A stretch of 64,000 nt of DNA from Pseudonocardia sp. T1-2H. GTDB lineage: Bacteria; Actinomycetota; Actinomycetes; Mycobacteriales; Pseudonocardiaceae. Position 1 is the first letter of the stretch. Each line of letters begins with the position of its first letter. A program made the position numbers and the translations under genes. This document shows, one piece after another, positions 30,986 through 39,966 of this stretch. Location of the stretch: positions 5,952,001 to 6,016,000 of the forward strand of contig NZ_JBBPCL010000001.1 of the NCBI RefSeq assembly GCF_038039215.1, read 5' to 3'. The notes below the pieces were generated by a model. The model saw nothing but the letters and a program-made list of their open reading frames with translations. It ran no database searches and had not been told where the DNA came from.

Positions 30986-31609
30986 ATGGCCGACGGTCCC
31001 GGCGACGAGCCGCGGCAGAACGCAGAGCCGACGTTCGCCGACGTGATGAACGGATTCAGCTTCGATTCCGGACGTTCACGCAAGAAGCGCAGGTGGGGAC
31101 GCCGGCGCGAGGACGAAGCCGTCCAGGACGGCCCCCGCACGCCCTCAGGCGGGTCGCCCCAGGCGCCCGAGCGGGCCGAGAGCGTGCCGCCCGAGCGGGA
31201 CCCGGAGATGTACCAGACGGGCCCGATCGACCGGGTCCCGTACGAGCCGGTGCCGCCGGCGGCGCCGATCGGCGCGTCCGCGGTCCGGCCCTACGCCTGG
31301 ACCCGCGGCCGGACCAAGTCCGGCTTCGACCTGGCGATCGAGACCTTGGTGTCGACCAGTCCGCAGGGTCGCGCCAAGTTGGGAATGCTCCAGATGGAGC
31401 ATCGCTCCGTCGCGGATCTCTGCGAGGAACCGCGCTCCGTCGCCGAGGTGGCCGCGCTGCTGTCCATCCCCCTCGGGGTGGCGCGCGTGCTCCTCGGAGA
31501 CATGGCCGGTCTCGGCGTGGTGACCGTTCACCAGACCGCGAGCAGCGCCGGCAACCTGCCGGACCTCGCACTGATGGAAAGGGTGTTGAGTGGACTCCGT
31601 CGGCTCTAG
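30986..31609 (+). CDS. cvnC: DUF742 protein (conservon C)
   Basis: A 207-residue protein. The first 85 residues are charged and flexible (RSRKKRRWGRRREDEAV). The DUF742 domain begins at VRPYAWTRGRTKSG and continues with LCEEPRSVAEVAALLSIPLG and ARVLLGDMAGLGVVTVH, a winged-helix-like arrangement. It is the third component of the conservon complex. The N-terminal extension is longer than in most relatives (110-140 residues). Its end overlaps the GTPase gene by 20 bases, so the two are probably coupled. Confidence 0.88.
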   Translation: MADGPGDEPRQNAEPTFADVMNGFSFDSGRSRKKRRWGRRREDEAVQDGPRTPSGGSPQAPERAESVPPERDPEMYQTGPIDRVPYEPVPPAAPIGASAVRPYAWTRGRTKSGFDLAIETLVSTSPQGRAKLGMLQMEHRSVADLCEEPRSVAEVAALLSIPLGVARVLLGDMAGLGVVTVHQTASSAGNLPDLALMERVLSGLRRL

Positions 31610-32192
31610 GCCGCCGCAGCAGGCCGCCTCCACCGCGACGATTTCGGCCAAGATCGTGGTCGCGGGTGGCTTCGGCGTGGGCAAGACGACTTTCGTCGGC
31701 TCCGTCTCCGAGATCGTCCCGTTGACCACCGAGGCGGTGATGACCGAGGCGAGTGCCGGTCACGACGACCTCTCGGCGACGCCGAACAAGACGACCACCA
31801 CGGTCGCCATGGACTTCGGCCGTGTCTCCCTGGACCGGGACCTGATCCTGTACCTGTTCGGCACGCCCGGACAGCACCGGTTCTGGTTCATGTGGGACGA
31901 CCTGGTCCGGGGCGCGATCGGCGCGGTCGTCCTCGTGGACACCCGCCGCCTCGCGGACTGCTTCGCGGCCATCGACTTCTTCGAGGACCGCGGCCTGCCC
32001 TACGTGGTGGGTGTCAACGCGTTCGACGGGCTGATCCAGCACCGCATCGAGGACGTGCGCGAGGCCATGTCCATCGGCGCGGACGTCCCGATCGTCGCCT
32101 GCGACGCCCGGGACCGGGAGTCGACCAAGCAGGCGCTCATCGCGCTCGTCGAGCACGCGATGGCGCACCGGATGGCCGCCGGCGCCCGCTGA
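31590..32192 (+). CDS. cvnD: small GTPase of the conservon (ATP/GTP-binding protein)
   Basis: A 200-residue Ras/MglA-like GTPase. The P-loop is GGFGVGKT (residues 26-33), the switch II region is LYLFGTPGQHRFWFMWDD, and the base-recognition loop is VNAFD. Bacterial enzymes of this type bind GTP and switch membrane complexes. Here the partners are the roadblock and DUF742 proteins and the CvnA sensor. The GTG start at 31590 lies inside the end of cvnC. A strong hairpin after the stop closes the operon. Confidence 0.9.
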   Translation: MDSVGSRPPQQAASTATISAKIVVAGGFGVGKTTFVGSVSEIVPLTTEAVMTEASAGHDDLSATPNKTTTTVAMDFGRVSLDRDLILYLFGTPGQHRFWFMWDDLVRGAIGAVVLVDTRRLADCFAAIDFFEDRGLPYVVGVNAFDGLIQHRIEDVREAMSIGADVPIVACDARDRESTKQALIALVEHAMAHRMAAGAR

Positions 32193-32203
32193 CCCGCCGT
32201 ACC

Positions 32204-32243
32204 GGACGGCCCTCCGCGGACAGACGTCCCGGGAGGGCCGTCC
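32204..32243. terminator. 12-bp hairpin between convergent genes
   Basis: GGACGGCCCTCC (32204-32215) pairs exactly with 32232-32243. It lies between the GTPase stop (plus) and the helicase-associated gene stop (minus). Confidence 0.75.
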
Positions 32244-32264
32244 TCCGTCGGCGGACGGCCGAGC

Positions 32265-34493
32265 TCACGTGTCGACCAGCGCGATCGACGTGATCCGGTG
32301 CAGCGGTAGCCGGTGGATCTCGCCGCTGACCGCGTCCGTCCCCTCGACGACCCCGGCGCCGATCTGGGTCGGTGCGAGCACCCGCTCCCCCGCGACCCCG
32401 TGCCCGTCGACGTAGCCGATCCACACCTGGCCGCGGGTGCGCGCGGCCTGCTGCAACGTCGCGAGCGTCGCAGTGGATCCGTTCGCCGCGCCACGGCGGA
32501 CGCCGGCGAGCGCGTCCCCGGATCGCATCCTGGCGACGAGTCGGTCCAGCTGGCTGCCGGCGGGCTCGGGTGCGACGGCGGCGCGCCGGGGCCGCCGGGG
32601 ATCCGTGCGGGCGCCCTTGCCCCCGAGATCCAGCACTCCGCCGGACGCGTCCTCCGCCGCGGGGCTGAACCCGGCCGCGCGCAGCCCGTCCATCAGCTCG
32701 GACAGCGGGACCGGGCTGATGGCGACAGTCGGCGCGATCCGCCGCAGTTCCAGGGCCGCGCTCTGCGGATGGGCGATGACCTCGGAGAGCAGCACCTCGT
32801 CGTCGGAGCGCAGGAAGGCCGACGCGACGCCGCCGCGCAGCCGGCCGTGCCGCCGCGCGACGTCCTCCACGAGATAGGTCAGGCCCTGCGGCACCGGCGT
32901 CGACGAGTGCGCCTCGAGCAGCGTCTTCACGTCCGACGCGGACCGTCCCGCGTCCAGGGCGCGCCGGATGCTCGCGTCGGTGAAGCGGTAGACGGTGGCG
33001 CCGCCGCCGGACTCGACGTCCGCGAGGAGCGCGAGCTCACGAGCCAGCTCGGGCACCAGCGGCCCGGGTGCGACCGCGGTGAGGTCCGCCTGCAGCAGGA
33101 TCCTGTCGACGGGTCGGGGCAGCGTCGCGCGGAGTGCGGCGACGAGAGCGGCCGAGTCGTCTGGCTGCGCGTCCAGCAGCACCCGGCCCGGACCGGTGAG
33201 GGCGTCCAGGGCGACGACGCCGAGGACCGTGGCCTCGGCCAGTGTCCAGCTGACCATCTCGTCCCGCAGCCGCCCACCCCGGCGCGGCGCGCGCCACGCC
33301 AGCAGGTCCGCGAGCCCGCTGGGGCTGCGGACCGACGTCCCGGCGGGCAGGTCCGCGAGCGCGCCGAGCACCCGGCGTCGGTCCCGGACCGCCAGCGGGC
33401 GACGCAGGGTCTCGGACAGCGCGTTGATCGGGCGGTCCTGGTCGTCCCGGCGGCCGACCAGACCCGGGAGCCGGGGCATCTCCAGCCACGCACGGGCGAG
33501 GGTGACCCAGCGGTGCTCGGGCCCGCCCGCGGCCCACACGTCGACGTTCGTGGTCGGCATCCACTCGGGGTTCGGGCTGTCGCTCTCCCCGACCAGGTCC
33601 GCGGCCAGCGCGACCTCGATGAGCAGCGCCGCGACGGCCTCGTCGACCTCCATCTCCCGGGCCGCGCGGCGCAGTTCGCGCACGCCGAGGCCGCCGGAGC
33701 GGAGGACGGGCGGGGGCACCCGGCCCCAGAGGTCGATCAGCCGCTCGACCTTGCGCAGCATCTCCAGCGCGGCGCCCGCGGCGGTTCCGTCCACGACCGA
33801 GGGCTCACGGGCGAGCGTCTCCGGGTCCGGCGGCGTCGCGTCGATGTGGCCCATCGGCCGTTCCCCGCGCAGCGCGACCCCCACCTGCAGCGGCAGCTCG
33901 ACGGTCTCGGGGTCCAGGCGTATCAGCAGCCCGCGGGTGAGCAGCCGCCCGACGGGGCTCGACGGGTCCGACGCGGAACGGCTGCGGCCGATCGGCGGGC
34001 CCGCGATCAGCGCGTCCAGCACCCGCTGCTCCTCCGGCGCGACGGCGGCGAGCAGTGCGGGCAGCTCGGAGCTCGCCGCGGGGCCGGACGCCCGGCGCCC
34101 GAGGTTGCCCGGATACTGCGGCACGACGTCCCGCGTGGCCGGGACCAGGCACAGCTCGTCGTCCGCGCCCCAGACCAGGGCGCGGGCCCGCAGGGCCGCC
34201 AGCGACGCACCGAGGGCCTCCGCGGGCACGTCCGGTCCGAGGAGCCGCGCGATCTCGCCGCGCTCGGCGGGCTCGCTGTCCGCGTCCACCAGCACCAGCG
34301 CCTCGAGGACGGCCAGGGTCACGGTGTCCAGATCGTCACACGCGCGGTGCACGGACGCCCGGATCGCCGCCCTCGTCGCAAGCACCGTGAAGTCCCCGGG
34401 CGGGGGCACGCCGAGGTCCGGCCGGAGCCTGAGCAGGGCGGCTAGCGTCTCGTCGTCCTGGGCGCGCAGCCAGTCGACCAGCGAGGTGGGCAT
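32265..34493 (-). CDS. helicase-associated protein (Helicase_C_3 family, Rv0862c-like)
   Basis: This 742-residue protein starts MPTSLVDWLRAQDDETLAALL with an alpha-helical winged-helix-rich N-terminal half. Its C-terminal Helicase_C_3-type region reads VPQGLTYLVEDVARRHGRLRGG, followed by SAALELRRIAPTVAISPVPL. It lacks Walker motifs. A WYL-like end (RGQVWIGYVDGHGVAGERVL) suggests nucleic-acid or ligand binding. In mycobacteria the homologue sits directly next to the XPB helicase gene and the two are assumed to act together in repair. Here 7 kb of conservon DNA lies between them. ATG 34493 is supported by GGAGGG. Confidence 0.8.
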   Translation of the reverse strand: MPTSLVDWLRAQDDETLAALLRLRPDLGVPPPGDFTVLATRAAIRASVHRACDDLDTVTLAVLEALVLVDADSEPAERGEIARLLGPDVPAEALGASLAALRARALVWGADDELCLVPATRDVVPQYPGNLGRRASGPAASSELPALLAAVAPEEQRVLDALIAGPPIGRSRSASDPSSPVGRLLTRGLLIRLDPETVELPLQVGVALRGERPMGHIDATPPDPETLAREPSVVDGTAAGAALEMLRKVERLIDLWGRVPPPVLRSGGLGVRELRRAAREMEVDEAVAALLIEVALAADLVGESDSPNPEWMPTTNVDVWAAGGPEHRWVTLARAWLEMPRLPGLVGRRDDQDRPINALSETLRRPLAVRDRRRVLGALADLPAGTSVRSPSGLADLLAWRAPRRGGRLRDEMVSWTLAEATVLGVVALDALTGPGRVLLDAQPDDSAALVAALRATLPRPVDRILLQADLTAVAPGPLVPELARELALLADVESGGGATVYRFTDASIRRALDAGRSASDVKTLLEAHSSTPVPQGLTYLVEDVARRHGRLRGGVASAFLRSDDEVLLSEVIAHPQSAALELRRIAPTVAISPVPLSELMDGLRAAGFSPAAEDASGGVLDLGGKGARTDPRRPRRAAVAPEPAGSQLDRLVARMRSGDALAGVRRGAANGSTATLATLQQAARTRGQVWIGYVDGHGVAGERVLAPTQIGAGVVEGTDAVSGEIHRLPLHRITSIALVDT

Positions 34494-34616
34494 CGCCCTC
34501 CACGGTAGCCGCCGGGGCTCCGCGCTTCCTCCGCACGCCCGATACGGGATACTGGTGTCAGACGAGTGCGGGTCCACTGAGACCCGCGCACCACCACGCA
34601 CGAGTCGGAGGACACC

Positions 34617-34802
34617 GTGGCGAAGGCGAAACCTCAGAAGCCCGGCCGCATCGACCCGAACTGGCCGCAGCTGCCGGACGGCGAGCACCCCCTCACCGAG
34701 CTCCTCGGACCGGTCCAGGGCTCGTTCTCACCGTTCGGGGAGATCGAGTTCCCGCTGGCGAAGGTGCCCTACGAGCACCCCGTCACCGAGATCAACAAGT
34801 AG
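34617..34802 (+). CDS. small conserved protein of unknown function (61 aa)
   Basis: A 61-residue soluble protein, MAKAKPQKPGRIDPNWPQLP through EIEFPLAKVPYEHPVTEINK, rich in Pro with a basic N-terminus. No family is recognised. The GTG start has a good ribosome site (GTCGGAGGA, 34604-34612). It is divergent from the helicase-associated gene and ends 2 bases before the MocA-like gene, so it may be translated with it. The strong ribosome site and clean codon use support a real gene. Confidence 0.65.
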   Translation: MAKAKPQKPGRIDPNWPQLPDGEHPLTELLGPVQGSFSPFGEIEFPLAKVPYEHPVTEINK

Positions 34803-34804
34803 TC

Positions 34805-35419
34805 GTGCCGCCTGCCGGCCTGCTGCTCGCCGCGGGCGCGGGCCGGCGGATGGGCGGACCGAAGGCCCTCGTCGAGCTCGACGGGCAGCCGCTGGTCCGC
34901 CGGGCGTTGCGCGTGCTCGCCGAGGGCGGGTGCACCCCGCTCGTCGTGGTGCTGGGCGCCTCGGCCGAGCGCGTCGCCCCGCTGGTCCCGGACGACGTGC
35001 GGGTGGTCGTCGCCGAGGACTGGGCCGAGGGCATGGGTGCGTCCCTGCGCGCGGGCCTCGACGCCCTGGCGTCGCTGGACGTCGACTCCGCCGTGGTCCA
35101 TCTCGTCGACCTGCCGGGCGTGACCCCGGAGGCCGTGGCCCGGCTGGCCGCCGCCCCCACCTCGGACGCCCCGGGCCCGGACGCCCTCGCCCGGGCCGCC
35201 TACGCCGGGATCCCGGCTCATCCGGTCCTGCTCGGCCGTTCGCACTGGGCCGGGGTCCGGGATGCCGCGAGCGGCGACGCGGGCGCACGGGGCTATCTGA
35301 GGGGCAATCCGGCGGTCCGGCTCGTCGAGTGCGGGGACGTGGCCGAGCCCGACGACGTGGACACCCCGCAACAGCTCGCCCGCCTCGGACACACCACCGC
35401 CCCGCCGCCGTCGGTGTGA
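34805..35419 (+). CDS. MobA/MocA-like nucleotidyltransferase
   Basis: A 204-residue NTP transferase with the N-terminal signature LLLAAGAGRRMGGPKAL and a substrate region (WAEGMGASLRAGLDAL, VVHLVDLPGVT). This matches the MocA-like group, which attaches CMP to molybdopterin to give the cytosine-dinucleotide cofactor used by CoxL-type enzymes. MobA proper (GMP) has a different C-terminal half. GTG 34805 is 2 bases after the preceding small gene. The context of moaC-mog-moaE, XdhC and a coxLSM cluster supports cofactor synthesis. A sugar-nucleotide role is less likely. Confidence 0.72.
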   Translation: MPPAGLLLAAGAGRRMGGPKALVELDGQPLVRRALRVLAEGGCTPLVVVLGASAERVAPLVPDDVRVVVAEDWAEGMGASLRAGLDALASLDVDSAVVHLVDLPGVTPEAVARLAAAPTSDAPGPDALARAAYAGIPAHPVLLGRSHWAGVRDAASGDAGARGYLRGNPAVRLVECGDVAEPDDVDTPQQLARLGHTTAPPPSV

Positions 35420-35450
35420 CGGGAGCGGGGCGGAGGTCCGGAAGGACCGC

Positions 35451-36314
<864 letters not shown>

Positions 36315-36416
36315 TTACGCCGCCGTTAACCTGCGACGAGCGACGTCCCACCAGGTCAACGACGTTATATAACGAGCAGGACACGGCCGGGCTACGGAAC
36401 GACATGCGGTCGATCA

Positions 36417-36432
36417 TGTGACCTAGATCACT
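36417..36432. promoter_or_regulatory. CRP-like site between rpf and moaC
   Basis: TGTGA-CCTAGA-TCACT matches the CRP pattern TGTGA-N6-TCACA at 9 of 10 informative bases. In M. tuberculosis the CRP homologue Rv3676 activates rpfA, which fits this position. Confidence 0.6.
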
Positions 36433-36480
36433 GCAACCGTGGCGGGCCACGTGGCCCGCACCACGCCCGACGGCGGCACG

Positions 36481-36486
36481 TAGGGT
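36481..36486 (+). promoter_or_regulatory. -10 box TAGGGT, probable leaderless start of moaC
   Basis: TAGGGT (TANNNT pattern) lies 7 bases before the moaC GTG, with no ribosome site between. Confidence 0.45.
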
Positions 36487-36493
36487 CACCCAC

Positions 36494-36982
36494 GTGGAGC
36501 TCACGCACGTCGACAGCACCGGCGCCGCCCGCATGGTGGACGTCACGGCCAAGGAGCCGAGCGCCCGCACCGCGGTGGCGACCGGGGTGTTCCGGACGAC
36601 GGCCGAGGTCGTCGCCCTGCTGCGCAGCGACGGCCTGCCCAAGGGCGACGCGCTGGGCACCGCCCGGATCGCCGGGATCATGGGCGCCAAGCGCACGCCG
36701 GACCTCGTCCCGCTGTGCCATCCGATCGCGCTCAGCGGCGTGACCGTCGAGCTGGAGCCGGGGACCGACACCGTCGGGATCCGCGCCACCGTACGCACGA
36801 CGGACCGCACGGGCGTCGAGATGGAGGCCCTCACCGCGGTCGCGGTGGCCGGGCTGACCCTGCACGACATGGTCAAGGCGGTGGACCCGGCGGCCGTGCT
36901 GGACGCGGTGCGGGTCGAGCGCAAGGAGGGCGGGAAGACCGGCCTCTGGACCCGCCCGGACGCGCCCGGGGACGAGTCGTGA
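36494..36982 (+). CDS. moaC: cyclic pyranopterin monophosphate synthase
   Basis: This 162-residue enzyme converts the MoaA product to cyclic pyranopterin monophosphate in molybdopterin synthesis. Family marks are RMVDVTAKEPSARTA, MGAKRTPDLVPLCHPIALSG and GVEMEALTAVAVAGLTLHDM with VKAVD. The C-terminal VERKEGGKTG ending is typical. It leads moaC-mog-moaE, whose genes overlap by 4 and 1 bases. The M. tuberculosis cluster moaC2-mog-moaE2 has the same order. No moaA is present in this window. Confidence 0.95.
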   Translation: MELTHVDSTGAARMVDVTAKEPSARTAVATGVFRTTAEVVALLRSDGLPKGDALGTARIAGIMGAKRTPDLVPLCHPIALSGVTVELEPGTDTVGIRATVRTTDRTGVEMEALTAVAVAGLTLHDMVKAVDPAAVLDAVRVERKEGGKTGLWTRPDAPGDES

Positions 36983-37458
36983 CGACCTCCAGGACCGCCG
37001 GCGTCGTGACGGCGTCGAACCGCGCCGCGGCCGGCGTCTACGAGGACCGCGGCGGTCCGTTGATCGTCGACTGGCTCCGGGAGCACGGGTTCCACGTGGC
37101 GGAGGCCGTCGTGGTGCCGGACGGCGAACCCGTCGGCCAGGCGCTCCGGGCAGCCGTCGCGTCCGGCCTGGACGTCGTCCTGACGACGGGCGGGACCGGC
37201 CTCTCGCCCACGGACGCGACACCCGAGGTCACCCGCGCGGTGCTGGACTACGAGGTGCCGGGGCTCGCGGACGCGATCCGCGCCGCCGGGGCCCCGAAGG
37301 TCCCGACGGCGGTGCTGTCCCGCGGGCTGGCCGGAGTGGCGGGACGCACGCTGATCGTCAACCTGCCCGGCTCGCCGGGCGGGGTGCGGGACGGGCTCTC
37401 GGTGCTCGAAGGTGTCCTGGAGCACGCCGTGGACCAGCTGCGAGGAGGGGACCACTGA
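36979..37458 (+). CDS. mog: molybdopterin adenylyltransferase (Mog/MoaB type)
   Basis: This 159-residue enzyme adenylates molybdopterin before MoeA inserts molybdate. The MoCF-binding fold is shown by GVVTASNRAAAGVYEDRGGP, DVVLTTGGTGLSPTDATPE and VNLPGSPGGVRD. The GTG start overlaps the moaC stop as GTGA and its own stop shares one base with the moaE ATG. Length suits Mog/MoaB. The protein works with MoeA, encoded at 19-20 kb. Confidence 0.93.
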   Translation: MTTSRTAGVVTASNRAAAGVYEDRGGPLIVDWLREHGFHVAEAVVVPDGEPVGQALRAAVASGLDVVLTTGGTGLSPTDATPEVTRAVLDYEVPGLADAIRAAGAPKVPTAVLSRGLAGVAGRTLIVNLPGSPGGVRDGLSVLEGVLEHAVDQLRGGDH

Positions 37459-37886
37459 TGACCGCAGAGATCCGACGGGCCGCCGTCGGCGAGGACGTCC
37501 TGGACGTCGACGAGCACGCGCGGCTGGTCGACGACCCGGCCGCCGGCGCCGTCGTGACCTTCGCCGGAGTGGTCCGGGACCACGACGGAGGACGGTCGGT
37601 CAACGGGCTGGAGTACAGCGCGCACCCGACCGCGCAGTCCGTCGTGGCCCAGGTCGCGGCGGACGTCGCGGCGCGCGCCACCGGGGTCCGGGCGATCGCG
37701 GTGAGCCACCGCGTCGGCCCGCTCGGGATCGGCGACGTGGCACTGGCCTGCGCGGTTGCGGCGGATCACCGCAAAGAGGCCTTCGACACCTGCGCCGAGC
37801 TGGTGGAAGAGGTGAAACGGCTGCTGCCGGTGTGGAAGCACCAGGCGTTCGCCGACGGTTCGGACGAGTGGGTCAACTCGACCTGA
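37458..37886 (+). CDS. moaE: molybdopterin synthase catalytic subunit
   Basis: This 142-residue subunit transfers sulfur from MoaD thiocarboxylate to form the dithiolene of molybdopterin. It shows the core VVTFAGVVRDHDGGRSVNGL, YSAHPTAQ, VSHRVGPLGIGDVAL and the catalytic Lys region FDTCAELVEEVKRLLPVWKH. The partner MoaD is not adjacent and must be elsewhere. The gene ends the moaC-mog-moaE operon and faces the second rpf gene. Confidence 0.93.
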   Translation: MTAEIRRAAVGEDVLDVDEHARLVDDPAAGAVVTFAGVVRDHDGGRSVNGLEYSAHPTAQSVVAQVAADVAARATGVRAIAVSHRVGPLGIGDVALACAVAADHRKEAFDTCAELVEEVKRLLPVWKHQAFADGSDEWVNST

Positions 37887-37952
37887 GCCGCGCCCGTCCC
37901 CCGGGGACGACACCGGGTTGGACCGGGCGCGTCACAGGCGAGCGGCGGCCCG

Positions 37953-38525
37953 TCAGGCCGAGAGGACCTGGCCGATGCTCAGCACGTCCGGGTTGGCCAG
38001 GCCGTTGGCCGCGGCCAGCTTCTGCCAGGTCGTGCCGTGCGCGGCGGCGATCTCGCCGAGCGTGTCGCCCGCCTTGACCGTGTAGTTGCCGCCGGCAGGG
38101 GCCGGGGCCACGGCCGACTTCGCGGGGGCCGACTTCGCGGGGGCCGGCGCCGAGGCGCGAACGGCCGTGGGGGCCGGCTTGCCGCTCATGCCCGCCTTCT
38201 TCGAGCAGGAGGGCCACGCGTTCCAGCCCTGCGCCGCCAGCACCTTCTCGGCCACGGCGATCTGCTGCTCGCGGCTGGCGTTGTGCGGCAGGCCGGTGCC
38301 GCCGTAGGCGCGCCAGGTGGTCAGGTTGAACTGCAGGCCGCCGTAGTAACCGTTGCCCGTGTTGGTCGCCCAGTTACCACTGCTCTCGCACTGGGCGAGG
38401 GTGTCCCACGCGGAGGTCGGGGTCGCCGCCTCGGCCGTGCTTGCGAGGGCGACCGGGGCGCCGACCGCGACTGCGCCGGCGACGGCGACACGCAGAAGGC
38501 CTCGACCGGAGATACCTCGTGTCAT
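37953..38525 (-). CDS. resuscitation-promoting factor, second copy (Rpf plus LysM)
   Basis: A 190-residue paralogue of the rpf gene at 35-36 kb. The signal peptide (LRVAVAGAVAVGAPVALAST, cut near 37) is followed by TSAWDTLAQCESSGNWATNT with the catalytic Glu, then NGYYGGLQFNLTTWRAYGG. A Pro/Ala linker and LysM ([16 protein letters not shown]) follow. The LysM start is identical in both proteins, which points to duplication around the moaC-mog-moaE operon. The ATG at 38525 is clear. Its upstream region repeats the stem motif and the CRP-like palindrome of the first copy, so the two are probably controlled together. Confidence 0.92.
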   Translation of the reverse strand: MTRGISGRGLLRVAVAGAVAVGAPVALASTAEAATPTSAWDTLAQCESSGNWATNTGNGYYGGLQFNLTTWRAYGGTGLPHNASREQQIAVAEKVLAAQGWNAWPSCSKKAGMSGKPAPTAVRASAPAPAKSAPAKSAVAPAPAGGNYTVKAGDTLGEIAAAHGTTWQKLAAANGLANPDVLSIGQVLSA

Positions 38526-38642
38526 TTTCACAGCTCCATACCGCGCTACCGAGGAATCCCGATGCGAGCGGGCAGGGGAACCCGCACTGCAATCGCAATA
38601 GCGATCGGATTGCAACCTTTGCGATCCGGAAATACTTCCTCG

Positions 38643-38689
38643 CCCTGTCCCGTCTCGTTGCTCGACGGACCGGGAACCGCGGGACAGGG
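38643..38689 (-). promoter_or_regulatory. leader stem motif shared with the first rpf gene (copy 2)
   Basis: CCCTGTCCC (38643-38651) and GGGACAGGG (38681-38689) pair exactly, 38 bases apart start to start, about 118 bases before the rpf ATG. Arm sequence and spacing equal those of copy 1 at 36143. Confidence 0.5.
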
Positions 38690-38792
38690 AAGCGTGGCGC
38701 GGCGGTTCCGGATGTTTTCCGGCCGAACCCTTCGGCTCGACCGAGGCGGAACGCTACGTTTCGAACAACGGAAGAGGTCAAATTCGTGAAGC

Positions 38793-38806
38793 GTGACCCT
38801 CGTCAC
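38793..38806. promoter_or_regulatory. CRP-like palindrome upstream of the second rpf gene
   Basis: GTGA-CCCTCG-TCAC has the exact CRP core. With flanks it reads CGTGA...TCACTG, and the TCACTG flank is shared with the site at 36417. It lies about 270 bases before the rpf start and 220 before the MoxR gene, so it could serve either. Confidence 0.5.
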
Positions 38807-39027
38807 TGTAACGCTACACGGTTGTCATTCGAACATGATGGTTTCCCTGGTCAGGACGTCGTTATTACGGTTGCATCACGACCAGACCAATACGACCGAT
38901 CCGGAACTGTTGTCGAACGGCTCACAAGAGATCAGTTACTCGCTGATCGGTGTTCGACGACCGTGCGTGACGAGGGACGCGCGGCCCCCTGGTGGCCGGA
39001 CGCCCGTTCGTCGGTCATGCTGGGGTG

Positions 39028-39962
39028 GTGACCGATTCCGCTCCGGGAACGGGTGACGGCGCCGCCCGCGGCCTCTTCTCCTCCCCGAGTCGCCCGCTGC
39101 TCTCGCCGACGCCCTCCGCTCGACGGGCTACCTCGCCGACGACGGCCTCGCCACGGCGACCTTCCTCGCCATGCGCATGGGCCGCCCGCTCTTCTGTGAG
39201 GGTGAGCCCGGGACGGGCAAGACCGCACTCGCCCAGGCGCTCGCGACCGTGACCGGCGCCGAGCTCATCCGGCTGCAGTGCCACGACGGGATCGACTCCA
39301 CCCAGGCCCTCTACGACTGGGACTTCCCCCGCCAGCTGCTGCACCTGCGCGCGCTCGAGACGGCGGCGACGGTGGACGGGGACAGGCTCGACGCGGACGC
39401 CGTCGAGGCTTCCCTCTACGCGGATCGCTTCCTGCTCGCCCGGCCGATCCTGCGTGCGCTGCGCACCACCCCGAGCGTCCTGCTGATCGATGAGATCGAC
39501 CGCGCGGACGACGAGTTCGAGGCCTTCCTGCTCGAGGTGCTGAGCGAGCACGCGGTGACGATTCCGGAGATCGGCGAGGTCCGGGCGAAGGTGCCGCCGA
39601 TCGTCGTGCTGACGTCGAACCGCACCCGCGAGGTGCACGACGCGCTCAAGCGCCGCTGCCTCTACCTCTGGCTGGACCACCCGGACATCGCCCGCGAGGT
39701 CGAGATCCTGAAGAGCAGGCTGCCGGGCGTGCCCGAACGGCTCGCCGCGCAGATCGCTACCACCGCGCACACCCTGCGCCAGTCGGACCTGATCAAGCCC
39801 CCGGGCGTCGCGGAGTCCCTGGACTGGGCCCGCGCGCTGATGCTGCTCGGGGCCCGGCACCTGGACGTCGAGAACGCGGCGCGCACGCTGGGCGCGGTGC
39901 TGAAGTACCGCGAGGACGCGGACCGCGTCCGCAACCAGCTCGACGCGCTGCTGGCGTCCTGA
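39028..39962 (+). CDS. MoxR-family AAA+ ATPase (CoxD-like), frame broken as read
   Basis: A 311-residue AAA+ ATPase of the MoxR/CoxD type, which works with a VWA protein to activate metalloenzymes such as CO dehydrogenase. Motifs are Walker A GEPGTGKT, Walker B LLIDEIDRAD, sensor 1 VLTSNRTREVHD and LKRRCLYLWLDHP. The start MTDSAPGTGDGAARGLFSS (GTG 39028) is in another frame from ALADALRSTGYLADDGLATA. At about 39090 a run of four C should be five (TCC TCC CCC GAG) to give LFSSPESPAALADAL. One lost C explains the break. The VWA gene follows after 4 bases, then XdhC. Confidence 0.85.
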
Positions 39963-39966
39963 CCCG

